Shown in pieces: positions 9,834-21,070 of a DNA stretch of 64,000 nucleotides. The notes under the pieces are model-generated. The model worked only from the letters and a program-made list of their open reading frames with translations. It did no database searches and was not told where the DNA came from. A program made the position numbers and the translations under genes. The stretch is from Halocaridina rubra. Taxonomy: Eukaryota > Arthropoda > Malacostraca > Decapoda > Atyidae. Position 1 is the stretch's first letter, and every line of letters begins with the position of its first letter. Where the stretch lies: positions 36,251 through 100,250 of the forward strand of contig JAXCGZ010020995.1 in assembly GCA_037179515.1 (NCBI GenBank). The letters are read 5' to 3'.

Positions 9834-9952
9834 TGTAGTGGCATAGTGTATTTTCTTTCTTTATTTGGAGTGTTGTAGTGGTATGATATATGTCTTCTTT
9901 ATTTATATATTAATTTATTTATTAATTGATATCTTGTAAACACTGAACTATA
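9834..9952 (+). repeat. Ty3-A 3' LTR
   Basis: 119 bp, matches the 5' LTR except at two positions. Preceded by the polypurine tract GGCAGGGGAG and followed by the ACTA target duplication at 9953-9956. Confidence 0.85.
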
Positions 9953-9956
9953 ACTA

Positions 9957-9958
9957 CA

Positions 9959-10050
<92 letters not shown>
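9957..10050. repeat. (TA)n microsatellite
   Basis: Starts CACTGTATATAT immediately after the Ty3-A target duplication. In the pre-insertion state the tRNA-like sequence would have abutted this tract. Confidence 0.95.
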
Positions 10051-10054
<4 letters not shown>

Positions 10055-10380
10055 CCAGAAGCTTCCCTACTTGCGGATAAATAAATTACAAACATTCATA
10101 GAAATAAAAAACTTATCCATTATCAACCGATTTGTCGAAGAATGTATAATTGTACTGCACTGTATTATTACATTGTTATTGCTGTATTAATATTCATCAA
10201 TACCGAAGAGTTTATATGTTATGTAGTAGTTAAAAATCGTTAGCCTTAGTACTGTACAGTACTGCATATGTATGTTCTTTAAAGTACTTTTTTTCACCCA
10301 TAAACACAAACTATGAACAATTTTACTTACAGAGTTCTGGAACCTAACTTGTTCCTAAATTGGGGAGTGTCTGTTCGTGA
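10051..10380. other. No recognisable gene
   Basis: An AT-rich stretch without an open frame of note. It holds TTACTTACAGAGTTC and AACTTGTTCCTAAATTGGGG, which are vaguely like pogo-type DNA transposon ends. It ends where the minus-strand LINE-A 3' end begins. Confidence 0.35.
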
Positions 10381-11373
10381 TTATGTAATCGTGCTTACGG
10401 GAGAGACCCCAAAGCTCGTATCTTCCCGTCTCCTGATTGGTTCCATTTTGTACTTAGTGATACATATGCTTGTCCTTAAACCTATGGATTGAGTTAGCAT
10501 TAACTACCTCCTCGCTTAACGAATTCCAAATATCAACTGCTCTTACACTAAAAAAGTACTTTCTTACATCCGGCAAAGAAGTTTTCTTACGGAGCTTCAA
10601 ACTATAACCTCTAGTTCTAGTGCCAGCCATATCAATTTATCGATCCCTATCCACTCTTTCATAACCATGAACGAATTTAAAGACTGTCACCATATCCCCT
10701 CTCAATCTTCTAGCTCCGAGTGATGGTAAGTCTAATTCCCTCAACCTCTCATCATAACTGAGATTATGTATTTTTGGCACCAGTTTCGTGGCATGTCTTT
10801 GAACTTTTTCAAGCTTAGCTACGTGATTTTTCAAGTGTGGATTCCAAAAGGGGGCGCATAATCAAATTTTGGCCTCAATATTTCTGAACATTTTCTTGTC
10901 CATGTGCCTGAAGGCTACCCTTACATTTGCTAAGAAAGCATATGCTGCCCTTACTATGCCATTTATATGCATTTATGGAGACAAATCTGCCAATATGTTT
11001 GCTCCTAGATCTCTCTTATTCTCTGTCTCTTGAAGTTGTACTCCTGCCACCGAGTAGTCAAGCTTGGGCCTTCTTGCACTTGTATTCATTCTCATTACCT
11101 TACATTTTGAAGGATTGAATTTCATTAGCCACCCTTCTGACCGCACATGCAGACTATTTAGATCTTTCTGAAGTTCTCTACCATTGTTCTCATTTCTAAC
11201 TTTTTTCACAATCTTTTCATCATCTGCAAACATCCATGAATGAATTTACGGACTCTGGTAGGTCATTTACATATACAAGCAACAAAAGTGGCCATAAACT
11301 GAACCTTGTGGAACTCCACTACTAACTCTTCTCCATTCATACACTAAGTGTCTTACTCTAACCCTCTGTTCCC
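10381..11373 (-). mobile_element. LINE-A copy 2, 3' part (minus), split by Ty3-B
   Basis: Reverse complement of LINE-A from the RT region (EGREQRVRV codons at the right edge) to the 3' tail at about 10381-10400. The remainder of the same copy resumes at 21071 on the far side of Ty3-B. Coding segments are visible at 10834-10637 (C-terminal region) and 11233-10973 (starting MFADDEK, a FADD variant). Many stops and shifts make it older than copy 1. Confidence 0.88.
10637..11233 (-). pseudogene. LINE-A copy 2 ORF2 remnant, C-terminal part
   Basis: The minus-strand segment 11233-10973 encodes FADDEK followed by LNSLHVRSEGWLMKFNPSKC and VMRMNTSARRPKLDYSVAG, and 10834-10637 encodes KLEKVQRHATKLVPKIHNLS. 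These align with residues about 175 onward of the ORF2 fragment at 7575-8891. The FADDAK motif has become FADDEK. The two parts are in different frames and are separated by stops. Confidence 0.8.
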
Positions 11374-11780
11374 TGTTGTGTCTTAGGTACCCCTTTAACT
11401 AGTGTTAACTATTATATTGTACACTCAGAAAGTGTTTTCTATTACTTATGTTTGACAACCACATATAATATGTTTTGATCCTTCATAAAAGGGTTTCGAT
11501 CATTTTATTAAATATTTCAGTATTATCCAGCATTATTGACTGTTCTCATGTCATTTATATATTTTGTTTAGATTTAGAATTTATACTCTTCTACAAATGG
11601 TGTAATGAAATAAAAGCAGTTACAGTATAGTTGTGTATACATATCCACCCCACATCATCTCTATAGCATTAACGACGAGAATGGGATATGTATTATAATG
11701 ATTACACATCATACACAATTATAGAGCTTCATGGAGCTTTACAATCATCTACTTATTTTTAACAGGTAAGAAATATAACA
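11374..11780 (+). repeat. Ty3-B 5' LTR
   Basis: 407 bp. It differs from the 3' LTR at a few tens of positions by eye, so the insertion is clearly older than Gmr1-C. It ends ATATAACA and is followed by GTGGCGACGAGTGG, the probable primer-binding region. Confidence 0.88.
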
Positions 11781-11824
11781 GTGGCGACGAGTGGTAGTGA
11801 CACCAGGCAGAGGAGGCAGCACAT

Positions 11825-12660
11825 TTGGCACCAACCAACTTTTGGCAGGAGTGTGTAACCAGCTCACAGCAGTCAACCACAACCATGGTGCTAGATCTAC
11901 CCGTGCCCAGAGCGTTTTTCATACAAGAGGAACCTTCCACTATTGCACAGAGGTGGAATATGTGGATAGATTTGTTTGACATCTACCTGAAGCCCATAGG
12001 AGTCACCATGCATGAACAGAAGCATGCCCTACAACTCCAGGTAGCAGCTTTAGAGGTACAGGTGGTGTATAAAACCCCCACACCTTCAGGTAACACCCTT
12101 CAATAAACAACTGATTGCTTAAATGCATATTTTGCTTCTAAAACTAATTTTAGATATGAGAGATTTTGGTGTAGCTAGTGCACCCATGATGCAAGTGAAT
12201 CAGTTGATGTTTTAGTTACTAAGTTGGAAGAGTTAGCTTCTACTTGTGAGTTTCATAACAAGGAGGATGTCATAATAGATCAGGTTAGAGCCAAATGTAA
12301 TTCACATGAACTTAGAAAAAAATTGCTTCAGTAGAAAACCCTAACATTAGATAAGGTTTTAGACACAGCTAGGATTCTGGAAGCAGCAAATTCTTAAACT
12401 CAAGCCATTGACGGTTCACAAAATAATTCTCAGGCTAATAAAGTGTCCTTCCAGTATGGTAAATTGGTAATAACAAGGTAAAAACACGACAGCTCCAAGG
12501 AAACCTGAGGGTAAACAATCCACAAATACAAAACCATGTGTCAGGTGTGGTAAGGTAGTTCATTTTCCCAGTGACAGGACAAAGTGTCCAGTAACTGACA
12601 AGAAATGTAACAGCTGTGGATGCAATGGTCATTTCAATAGCATGTGTAGGTTTCGCAAAA
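11825..12660 (+). pseudogene. gag: Ty3-B Gag remnant with two zinc knuckles
   Basis: ATG at 11885 in a good context (AACCATGG) opens MVLDLPVPRAFFIQEEPSTI and RWNMWIDLFDIYLKPIGV, the W-x(3)-F-x-x-Y pattern of gypsy capsids; the frame is lost at 12106. About 12536-12650 encodes two knuckles in succession, CVRCGKVVHFPSDRTKC (Cx2Cx4Hx7C) and CNSCGCNGHFNSMC (Cx2Cx4Hx4C), which bind RNA in nucleocapsids. The stretch between carries stops, so this Gag is dead. Confidence 0.8.
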
Positions 12661-13068
12661 CAGAGAAATACATATATTATACCTCAGTTAAACAGGAAAC
12701 ACAACAGAATGGTCAGTCAGACGAGCCATCAGAGCAATTAGATTGTAGTAAACCAGAATTTGCTTTTCAAATTAACTCTATAAATAATAAAGACAAGAGG
12801 TTAATGATTACAGTAAGCATAAACAGTGTGCCGATTGTCATACAAGTTAACACAGCAGCAGACGTCTCTGTGATGTCGGAACAGGTGGCATGCAAAATAC
12901 TTATTTTGTCCATAGAAGCTTGCAATAAAGTTCTGTTGGATTACAATGCATACAACATCAAGGTAGTAGGCTCAGCCAAGGTTAATGTTCAGTATGATCA
13001 GCAGACAGTGCAGGATCTGCCCCTCACCATTGTGAAAGGCCAAGGTCAGACATTAATGGGTTTATATG
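12642..13068 (+). pseudogene. Ty3-B protease remnant
   Basis: An open stretch downstream of the knuckles. VIQVNTAADVSVMSEQVA corresponds to the retropepsin active site (xDTGAxxSxM), but the catalytic aspartate has become Asn and the glycine has become Ala. VKGQGQTLMGL resembles the GxxLLG motif near the end of retropepsins. The frame then runs into the poly-T of LINE-C. The loss of DTG means no protease activity. Confidence 0.75.
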
Positions 13069-13069
13069 T

Positions 13070-16000
13070 TTTTTTTTTTTTTTCAAGAGAGTGACACCGG
13101 GACACGCAGAAACTGCCCTCATCAATATAGGCCCGGCCACGAGAAAATACCAAGACGAAGGAAAAGAAAAAGGTTAAGGGCAAGGCAGAGATGAGGTAAT
13201 GTTGCACAAAGGAAAACGACAGACAGAAAAAAACCAGTCAAAGTACAGAGGACCCAGAGATATGGAGGATTAGGTTCTGAGATGACGATAGATCTGCTTT
13301 TTGAAGGATGAAAGGTCATAAGAATTAGGAAAGACACAAGGAGGAAGAGAGTTCCAGAGTCTGGAGGTAGATGGGAAGAAGCAGTCGCTGCACTGACCAA
13401 TCCGCGAGCTACAAATCTCCACACAGTACCTGTGAGATGAGGCCGCTTGGCGAGTGTTACGCGGCCTCGGCAGTGGAGGAGGGATGCAACTCGCCAACTC
13501 ATCAGAGCAGCGATGGAAATAGTAGTGATAGAAAAGCGAAAGGGAAGATGCCTTACAGTGAGGAGAGAGAGAGAGAATCTAGGTTAGAAGTAAGAGAAGG
13601 ATCATTAATGAGTCTGACTGCCTTAGATTCAACCCTATTAAGAAGATAAGTAAAGGAAGAAGCACCCCAGATGTGAGAGCAGTATTCTAAGCAGGGGTGG
13701 ATAAGACCTTTGTAAATTTTAAGTAACTGCAATGAGGAAAAGTAATGACGAAAACGAAACAAAACCCCCAATTTTTTAGATGAAGATTTAGGAATTTGGA
13801 TTATGTGATTCCTCTAAGACAAGTTAGAGGCTATATGGATTCCTAATATGTTGATAGAGTTAAGAGGGTAAATTTCATTAGTTTCAAAGACAATATGGTT
13901 ATCAGGAGGAGAAGGAGATAAAGAGATAGCCAGAAACTGTGTCTTGGAGGCATTGAATTTAACTAAATTTTGAGTGCCCCATTCAGATACTCTCTTCAAA
14001 TCGGAGTTAAGAGTAGAAGAAAGAGTGATACGAGATTAATTACGAGTAACAGATGAAGGTTGTGAAGAAAAGGCAGAGGAAATGTGAAGGGTAGAATCAT
14101 CATCAAAGGCATGAAGAAGAGAGGAAGATGGGGATTGTAGAAGATCATTGATGAAGAGAAGGAAGAGAGTAGGTGAAAGAACAGAGCCCTGTGGAACACT
14201 ACTGGAAACAGAGAATATAGAACGGTCAGTAAGAAAACTGGAAATCAGAGAACAGAGAGAAGGGGTAAAGCCATAGGTAGGGAGTTTGGCCAACAGAACC
14301 TTGTGCCAGACTCTGTCAGAAGCCTTAGAGATATCAAGGGTGATGACAACGGATTCCCCATACTTCCTCAGAGAAAATGACCATACATGAATAGGATAGG
14401 ACAGGAGATCACCAGTGGATCTTGCCTTGCGGAAGCCGTACTGGTGATAGGAGATAAGTGAGTTGGATTCAAGGCGTTTCAAGAAGTGAGCATTGAGCAA
14501 AGTTTTGAAAACTTTAGCAATAGAGGAGGTTAGGGCAATAGGTCGGTAGTTAGAAGGAATAGAGTGGTCACCCTTCTTAGGAACAGGTTGAAATAGAGCA
14601 TGCTTCCAAGATGAAGGATAGATACTGGTTGACAGAATGAGGCAAAAAAGACGACAAAGCACAGGAGCCAGTTCATCTGCAAACTCCTTAAGGAACCTTG
14701 CAGGGATACCATCAGGTCCAGATGCCTTGTTCGTCTTTAGCAAGCGATGAACCCTATGAACTTTGCGTGAAGAAAAGATAAGGAAGGGCATAGGGTTAGA
14801 GAGGGGAAAAGACTGAGGAACAGGTGCGCTGGAATCGTTTATAGAAGAGTTGGCAGAAAAATGAGAGCCAAAGAGAGTGGCTTTGTCAGTGGGAGAGCAA
14901 GCTATAGAGCCATCAGAACGAATGAGAGGGGGAAAGCTTGAGTGACAGAAGTTTTTGGAGAGGTTTTTGGCTAAGGACCAGAAGCATTTGTCAGTGCAAG
15001 AGGAGTTAAGGTCATCAACTTTCCTTCTTATAAAGGAAGCCTTAGACCTTCGAATCTGAGCAGTACAGTGATTCCTATCTATAATAAAAGCAGAGTGAGA
15101 TAAATCGGAAGGAGAGGCAAGGTAAGATCGGTGAGTCTGATTCCGAGTCTGGATAGCCATGGAGCAGGCACAGTCAAACCAAGGTTTAGGGGGAGAGAAA
15201 GTTTTTTAGAAGAGGTTATGTACGCCTCCATTCCCACGGTCATGATCTCGGCAACTTTTAGAGCTACCTGATCAGGGTTGTGGGCCGAAAGCAGTAGTCA
15301 TCCCATGCGAAGTCAAAGAGAAACATACGCAAATTTTCATGTTGGATACGCTCAAAGTGCCAAAGGCGGCGCTGAGTAGGAGGGATTGGTGGTGGGGGAG
15401 CAAAAATGTAAGAGACAGAGATCATAGAGTGGTCAGATTTACCAAGAGGGGAAAGCACAGAATAAGAGTAGTTTGAAGGGTTAGAAGTAAAAAATAGGTC
15501 AAGTGTGTTTGCAGCATGTTCGTGACAATCAGGAACGCGAGTAGGATGTTTGATAATTTGCTCCAAATCGTGAGTAATAGAAAAAGCAAGGGCCTCACTT
15601 CCTCCCACATCAGTGTGAAAAGAATGAAGCCACTCACTGTGGTGTACATTGAAGTCTCCAATGTAGAGAACTTCGGCATGTGGGTGAGAAGATAGCAAGG
15701 ACTCATGGTACGAGGATAGATATTCAAAGAAAGACACAAACTCGCTGGAGTTTGGAGAACAGTAGCAGAAGCAAAGGAAGATAGTGGTAGTTGAGAGATA
15801 GATTTTTAGCTAGAGAACATCAAAGTCAGGAGATTCAAGGTCCATGAGCCTCACAGTAGGAGTGTTAGTGTTGCAGTAAGCACAGACCCCACCTTTGGAA
15901 CGAAAACGAGCATACAGATTATGGTGAGAGATTTGGAATGGGTCATTGGAAGCATGTATAGACAGCTGGGTTTCAGATAGGAGGAGGAGGTTAAGGAGGA

Positions 16001-16475
16001 AAGTGCCCAAGTGGTGTTTCACAGTCGAAAGATTAGAGTTCAGCCCTCGAATGTTAGAATAGTGAAGAGTGAAAGAAGCATATCTATTGGGGGGTGCAAG
16101 GTTAAGAGCAGAACCATTACTACCACCAGGTGTGTCTGCCCTCAAGCCAATGGTGGAGTCAACACGATCCCCGGAGATTCTTTGCACCCCACTATTCCTG
16201 GTACTGGAGGCCATTAGTTGTAAACCTTCCATAAATAATAACATATGTGAGGAAAAAGAAAGTAAAAGAGACAGATGTGCGGAATATGGTGACTTGTCAA
16301 ATGTAATGGAATAGCAAGAGATGTGTAATGAATACGCAAGAATATTCAGTGTAGATGTAGGCATAAGGAAAGAACTGTCCTGAAGGAAGACTCAACCTGG
16401 AACTCTCTGGACCAGTCCTAGTTGCATCCTAATACCTTCAGTCATAGTCTTTCAACGGGCGACTGGTGCCATGTT
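13070..16475 (-). mobile_element. LINE-C copy 1 (minus), I/Jockey-superfamily LINE with poly(A)
   Basis: The plus-strand poly-T at 13069-13083 is the element's poly(A) tail. The 5' end, near 16470, reads (minus strand) ATGGCACCAGTCGCCCG, almost the same as the start of copy 2 at 44281. ATGTT occurs at both junctions (13066-13070 and 16471-16475), a plausible target duplication. The element encodes an endonuclease and RT in one interrupted reading frame; no ORF1-like protein precedes it. Confidence 0.85.
13270..16364 (-). pseudogene. LINE-C copy 1 endonuclease/reverse transcriptase, broken
   Basis: Segments from 5' to 3' on the minus strand: endonuclease N-terminus (about 16214-15810; YSNIRGLNSNLSTVKHHL and LLLLSETQLS), endonuclease core (15737-15264; LYIGDFNVHHSEW, then GKSDHSMISV, the SDH motif), RT (15160-14036; NKASGPDGIPARFLKEF, NYRPIALTSSIAKVF, HQYGFRKARSTGDLL, VPQGSVLSPTLFLLFINDLL) and a C-terminal region to about 13270 (WNSLPPCVFPNSYDLSSF). 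The usual active-site FADD is AFDDDS here. At least four frame breaks and stops separate the pieces. Copy 2 at 44.3 kb has the same organisation. Confidence 0.82.
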
Positions 16476-18135
16476 GAAACATTTTCAGTTAAAATGGTAT
16501 AAAATTTTGAAGGTTCTGAAAGTAGAACATAAAACCGTTACCCCAGAGTGTTTTGTTTTCAGAATTTAAGGAGACTTTTACTGAAGGACATGGCACAGTA
16601 AAAAACACAAAGGCAACCTTAGTTCTGAAATCTGATGCAACACCTAAGTGTTTTTCTCCTAGACCTATTCCATTTGCTTTAAAGGCCTCAGTTGAACAGG
16701 AAATTAAAAGGTTAGAAGCAGAAGGCACATGGGAGAGAGTAATGTACTCAGACTGCGGAACCCCTTTAGTTCCAGTAGCAAACAAGATGATGGTGTTCGG
16801 TTGTGTGGAGATTATAAGGTAACTCTAATCCCACAGTTACAAATAGCCCAATACCCTCTATCCAGCCCTACAAACATGTTTTCAGCCCTAGGAGAATGTA
16901 AGTTCTTTTCAAAAATTGACCTAAAACATGCCTTTCAGCTGTTAGTCATTGATGACGTCACAAGAATACTGTATAGTAAATACTCATTTAGGGTGATTTA
17001 ATCCCAAAAGACTACCATATGGAGTAGCCAGCAGTCCCGCAATATGGCAGCAAGCCTTGGATAAGATATTCAATGGATTGCCTGGAGTATTTTGTTTCGT
17101 TGATGACATATTAGTAGCAGGAGAGGATTAGGGAGAGCATCAAGAATGTATTGAAATGCATCCAAGAGATATAGAATGAAAATAAAAAGAGCAAATGTCA
17201 TTTTAAAGCTTCAGCAAATGAATATTTAGGGTTCAAAATAAATGACCAGGGTATTCACAAGACAGATGACAAAGTCAGGGCAGTACAGTCAGCAAAAGTA
17301 CCTGAAAATGTCAAGGAGCTACAGTCATTTTTAGGACTTGTGACATTTTACGGAAAGTTCATAAAAGACTTAGCTACCCTAGCAGAACCACTTTATCGAA
17401 CAAAGACGTAAGATGGCACTGATCAATGGACTGTCAGCAGTCATTTGAGAAGATAAAAGCAGAAATAACTTCTCCAAAGTTCTTGACGCATTTCAGAATG
17501 GACTTGCTGGTAAAACTAGTGTATGACGCCTCACAGGTAGGCTTAGGTGCAATTTTAGCTCATGTAATGCCCGACGCCACAGAATGGCCAATTGCTTATG
17601 CATCTTGTAAACCATATGTGGCAGAATAGTCTGAACTTAGTGCAGAGCAGGATTGCATATTACGTGGGGCCAGAGTTGTTGTTCCTAAACAACTTAGGAA
17701 ACAGGTACTCACTAATCTACATGAGGATCACCAGGGCATTGTAAGATCTAAAGCAATAGCTAGAAGTTACATGTGGTGGCCGGGTATGGACAAGGACACT
17801 GAAATGAAATGTATGACTTGTTCCATCAATCAATTAATCCCAAACCAGCATGTCTGCACCCCTGGGAATATCCTAGACATGCTTGGCAACGGCTACACAT
17901 TGATATTGCTGGCCCATTTCTTGGATATTCTTACTTAATTGTTGTCCGTGCTTACAGTACATGGCCAGAGATTATGCCATTGCAGTCAACTACCTCACTT
18001 TGCACTATCAAAGCACTAATGCCGCTTTTGTCAAACCATGGTCTGCCAGGGCGCATGGTAACTGATAATGGTCCTCAGTTTTCTTCCTAGGAATTCAAAG
18101 GTTTTTTGGATGTAAATGGCATTCTACACACCAAA
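16476..18135 (+). pseudogene. pol: Ty3-B Pol remnant: RT, RNase H, integrase
   Basis: Gypsy pol resumes after LINE-C. RT pieces: CFSPRPIPFALKASVEQEIK (about 16648-16707), DYK...KFFSKIDLKHAFQLLVI (16729-17001), LPYGVASSPAIWQQALDKI and catalytic FVDDILVAGED (about 17095-17128). RNase H: KLVYDASQVGLGAILAHV (17426-17629). Integrase: zinc-binding HEDHQG...WWPGMDK...CMTC (about 17722-17825), then LHIDIAGPFLG and VTDNGPQFSS, giving the first two catalytic Asp (17809-18090). Stops and frameshifts occur between and inside every domain. LINE-A copy 3 cuts the integrase just after the second Asp. Confidence 0.82.
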
Positions 18136-20023
18136 CTACAAAAGAGCAAGAAATGACTACCTAAGTAAAAGAAGAGAGGCAGAGAGAGACTATGAGAGGG
18201 ACATCACCAGGAAGGCTAAAGAAAATCCCAAGCTTTTCCACAACTTTATCAGAGGATAACTGAAGGTAAAAGAACAGGTTTTAAGGCTAAAGAGAGCGGA
18301 TGGAAGCATCACTGAGATGGATGAAGAGATCTGCAAAGAATTGAACAAGGAGTTTCAGTCAGTATTTACAGTAGAAAATACCCCACCCCCTCAGATTGCA
18401 GAGATAGAAGCTCAAGGGCCGGCATTAGAGAACATCAACCTTACAGCCACAGAGGTATGCAAAGCGCTGATGGATTTAGATGTTCATAAAGCTACAGGTC
18501 CTGATGACATATCCCCTCATGTGCTTAAAAAATGCGCAAACTCAATATCATTGGCACTAAGTATCATATTTAAAAAGTCACTGGAGTCAGGGGAGATTCC
18601 AAGATGCTGGAAACAAGCAAATGTGATACCTATCTTCAAAAAGGGAAGGAGGGATACGGCTCTGAACTATAGGCCAGAGTCCTTGACCAGCATAGTTTGC
18701 AAAGTTATGGAGAAACTACTAAGGAAACATATCTCTCTTCACTTGGAATCCTTCAACTTTTTGTCAGTGAAACAACATGGCTTCAGAGAAGATAGATCAA
18801 CAGTAACAAACTTATTAGAATTTTATGATGAGGTAAGCCGAATCTTACAGGAAAGAGAGGGCTGGGCAGTTTGCATATTCCTAGACTTCCAGAAAGTGTT
18901 TGACACTGTTCCACATGGGAGACTTATTAGGAAGCTGCAAGAAATGGCTCGAATAGGTGGAAATGTTTTGGAATGGATAAAAACTTACTTAGAAGGAAGG
19001 GAACAGAGGGTTAGAGTAAGACACTCAGTGTCTGAATGGAGAAGAGTTAGTAGTGGAGTTCCACAGGGTTCAGTTTTAGGGCCACTTTTGTTCCTTGTAT
19101 ATGTAAATGACCTACCAGAGTGTGTAAATTCATTCATGAATATGTTTGCAGATGATGCAAAGATTGTGAAGAAAGTAAAAAAACGAGAACAATGGTAGAG
19201 AACTTCAGGAGGATCTAAATAATCTGCATGAGTGGTCAGAAAAGTGGCTAATGAAATTCAATACTTCAAAATGTAAGGTAATGAGAATGGGTACAAGTGC
19301 AAGAAGGCCCAAGCTTGACTACTCGGTGGCTGGAGTACAACTTCAAGATACAGAAAATGAGAGAGATCTAGGAGTAAACATACTGGCAGATTTGTCTCCA
19401 GAAATACATATAATTGGCATAGTAAGGGCAGCATATGCATTCTTATCAAATGTAAGGGTAGCCTTCAGGCACATGGACAAGGAAATGTTCAGAAATATTT
19501 ATGTAACCTATGTGAGGCCAAAACTCGAATATGCAGCCCCCTTTTGGAATCCACACTTGAAAAAGCACATAGCTAAGTTTGAAAAAGTTCAAAGACATGC
19601 CACGAAACTGGTGCCAGAAATACGCAATCTCAGTTATAATGAGAGGCTGAGGGAATTAGACTTACCATCACTCGAAGCTAGAATAGTGAGGGGGGATATG
19701 GTGACAGTCTTTAAATTCCTTCATGGTTATGATAGAGTGGATAGGGATTGATATTTTGATATGGCAGGCTCTAGAACTAGAGGTCATAGTTTGAAGCTTC
19801 GTAAGAAAACTTCTTTGCAGGATGTAAGGAAATACTTTTTCAGTGTAAGAGTAATTGATAATTGGAATTCGCTAAGCGAGGAGGTAGTTAATGCTATCTC
19901 AATCCATAGTTTTAAGGACAGGTATGATAAGTATCACTAAGTATAAAATGGAACCGATCAGGAGACGGGAAGATATGAGCTTTGGGCTCTTTCCTGTAAA
20001 CACAATACAGTTAGGTAATTACT
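18136..20023 (+). mobile_element. LINE-A copy 3 (5'-truncated), in Ty3-B integrase
   Basis: Begins in the ORF2 linker (CTACAAAAGAGCAAGAAATG, matching the full copy near 51205) and ends at the 3' tail ACAATACAGTTAGGTAATTAC, a degenerate single pair of the tail repeat. Ty3-B coding resumes at TAGCATAAG. Confidence 0.88.
18317..19751 (+). pseudogene. LINE-A copy 3 ORF2 fragment (RT), two frames
   Basis: 18317-19198 encodes a linker (EEICKELNKEFQSVFTVE), then the RT motifs [61 protein letters not shown] and FADDAK. One extra A in the run at 19178-19184 shifts the frame at KKVKKREQW, and coding continues in 19251-19751 with MKFNTSKC and YVRPKLEYAAPFWNPHLK. A stop at 19750 (TGA, where other copies have CGA or CGT-type codons) ends it early. 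It is close in sequence to the copies at 7.5 and 50 kb. Confidence 0.85.
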
Positions 20024-20664
20024 AGCATAAGTAAATTTCTCTTAAGTTATCGAACTACTCCGCATGCAACTACGGGTATGACACCATCAGTTTCGTTAAT
20101 GTGCATGAGGATTAGGACTAAACTAGATATGATTTTGCCTGGTTTTCTTAGCGATTAGCAGAACAAAGGCTGGACACAATTACAACACCAAAAGGAGATA
20201 CAACACTTTCAACCTTCATCTCCAGTACTTGTACGATCATACACAACACCAGACAAGTGGATACCTGGGGAAATTACACGAAATGTTAGGAATATGCATT
20301 ATGATGTTTGAGTAAATGGAAATGTAATGAAGAGACACATTGATCAGCTAAAGCCTTCTTGGTCTGACAATAAGCACCACCTCTCGGCAGATCAGACTGA
20401 TACTGAACAAACTCTTCATCCCAAAAATGCAGTGGAACCAGCCACGAATGCAGAGGTTTCATTCTCAGCAGATGCGTTAACAGTGCCTTTACCCCAGAGT
20501 CCAGTTGCAGGCAGGGTACTTCCTTATAGGGCAACCAGGGGAATAGTGCCTAAGAAATTAGATTTGTAACCATGCATGATATTATGATAATATAGATATT
20601 AAGACAAGATATATTTTTCATATACCCATACATCTACTCAAAACTCTTTTGAGGGGGAAGGAAG
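20024..20664 (+). pseudogene. Ty3-B integrase C-terminus and 3' untranslated region
   Basis: After LINE-A copy 3, one frame resumes with LSYRTTPHATTGMTPS, the end of the gypsy integrase core, followed by a C-terminal module containing WIPGEITRNV and HIDQLKPSW (20327 onward), the GPY-like tail that ends with the common HxxxLKP signature. An in-frame stop interrupts it. The polypurine tract ends the segment at 20651-20664. Confidence 0.75.
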
Positions 20665-21070
20665 TGTTGTGTCTTAGATACCCCTTTTACTATTGTTATG
20701 TATTATATTGTACACTCAGAAAGTGTTTTCTATTACTTATGTTTGACAACCACATATCGTATGTTTTGATCCTTCATAACAGGGTTTCGATCATTTTATT
20801 AAATGTTTCAGTATTATCCGGTATTATTAACTGTTCTCATGTCATTTATATATTTCGCTTAGTTTTAGAATTTATACTCTTCTACAAATGGCTAAAGAAA
20901 TAAAAGCAGTTACAGTATAGTTGTGTATACATATCCACTCCACATCATCTCTATAGCATTAATGACAAGAATGGGATATGTATTATAATGACTACACATC
21001 ATGCACAATTATAGAGCCTCATAGAGCTTTACAACCATCTACTTATCTTTAACAGGCAAGAAATATAGCA
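20665..21070 (+). repeat. Ty3-B 3' LTR
   Basis: 406 bp, homologous along its whole length to 11374-11780; begins TGTTGTGTCTTAGATACC and ends AAATATAGCA. It is followed by TTCCC, the target duplication, and then LINE-A copy 2. Confidence 0.88.

Larger units (their letters stand above)
3894..9952 (+). mobile_element. Ty3-A: Ty3/gypsy retrotransposon, split by a LINE
   Basis: Two 119-bp LTRs (3894-4012, 9834-9952) differ at two positions (catCG/catAG and caTtg/caCtg region). They flank gag and pol frames of Ty3/gypsy type in the order protease, RT, RNase H, integrase. A 4-bp direct repeat ACTA lies outside both ends (3890-3893, 9953-9956). A purine-rich tract GGCAGGGGAG (9821-9830) precedes the 3' LTR. 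A LINE-A copy (about 7531-8982) interrupts the integrase. No env-like frame is present. The element must be immobile in its present form, because integrase is broken. Confidence 0.88.
11374..21070 (+). mobile_element. Ty3-B: degenerate Ty3/gypsy element carrying two nested LINEs
   Basis: LTRs at 11374-11780 and 20665-21070 (both begin TGTTGTGTCTTAG and end AAATATA(A/G)CA) enclose gag, protease, RT, RNase H and integrase remnants. TTCCC flanks it on both sides (11369-11373, 21071-21075), a 5-bp duplication made inside LINE-A copy 2. A polypurine tract GAGGGGGAAGGAAG (20651-20664) precedes the 3' LTR. LINE-C (13070-16475) sits between protease and RT, and LINE-A copy 3 (18136-20023) within integrase. 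Frames are broken by many stops and shifts. Confidence 0.88.

Noticed and set aside
9834..9952. Ty3-A solo LTRs or longer LTRs including TGTTG at 9831
   Set aside because: Comparison of both LTRs shows identity only from TGTAGTGG; the three bases before it belong to the internal region on the right side and to flank on the left.
13371..13649. Plus-strand frames across LINE-C copy 1, for example 13371-13649 and 16011-16314
   Set aside because: They are antisense to the LINE-C coding strand and have mirror counterparts in copy 2.
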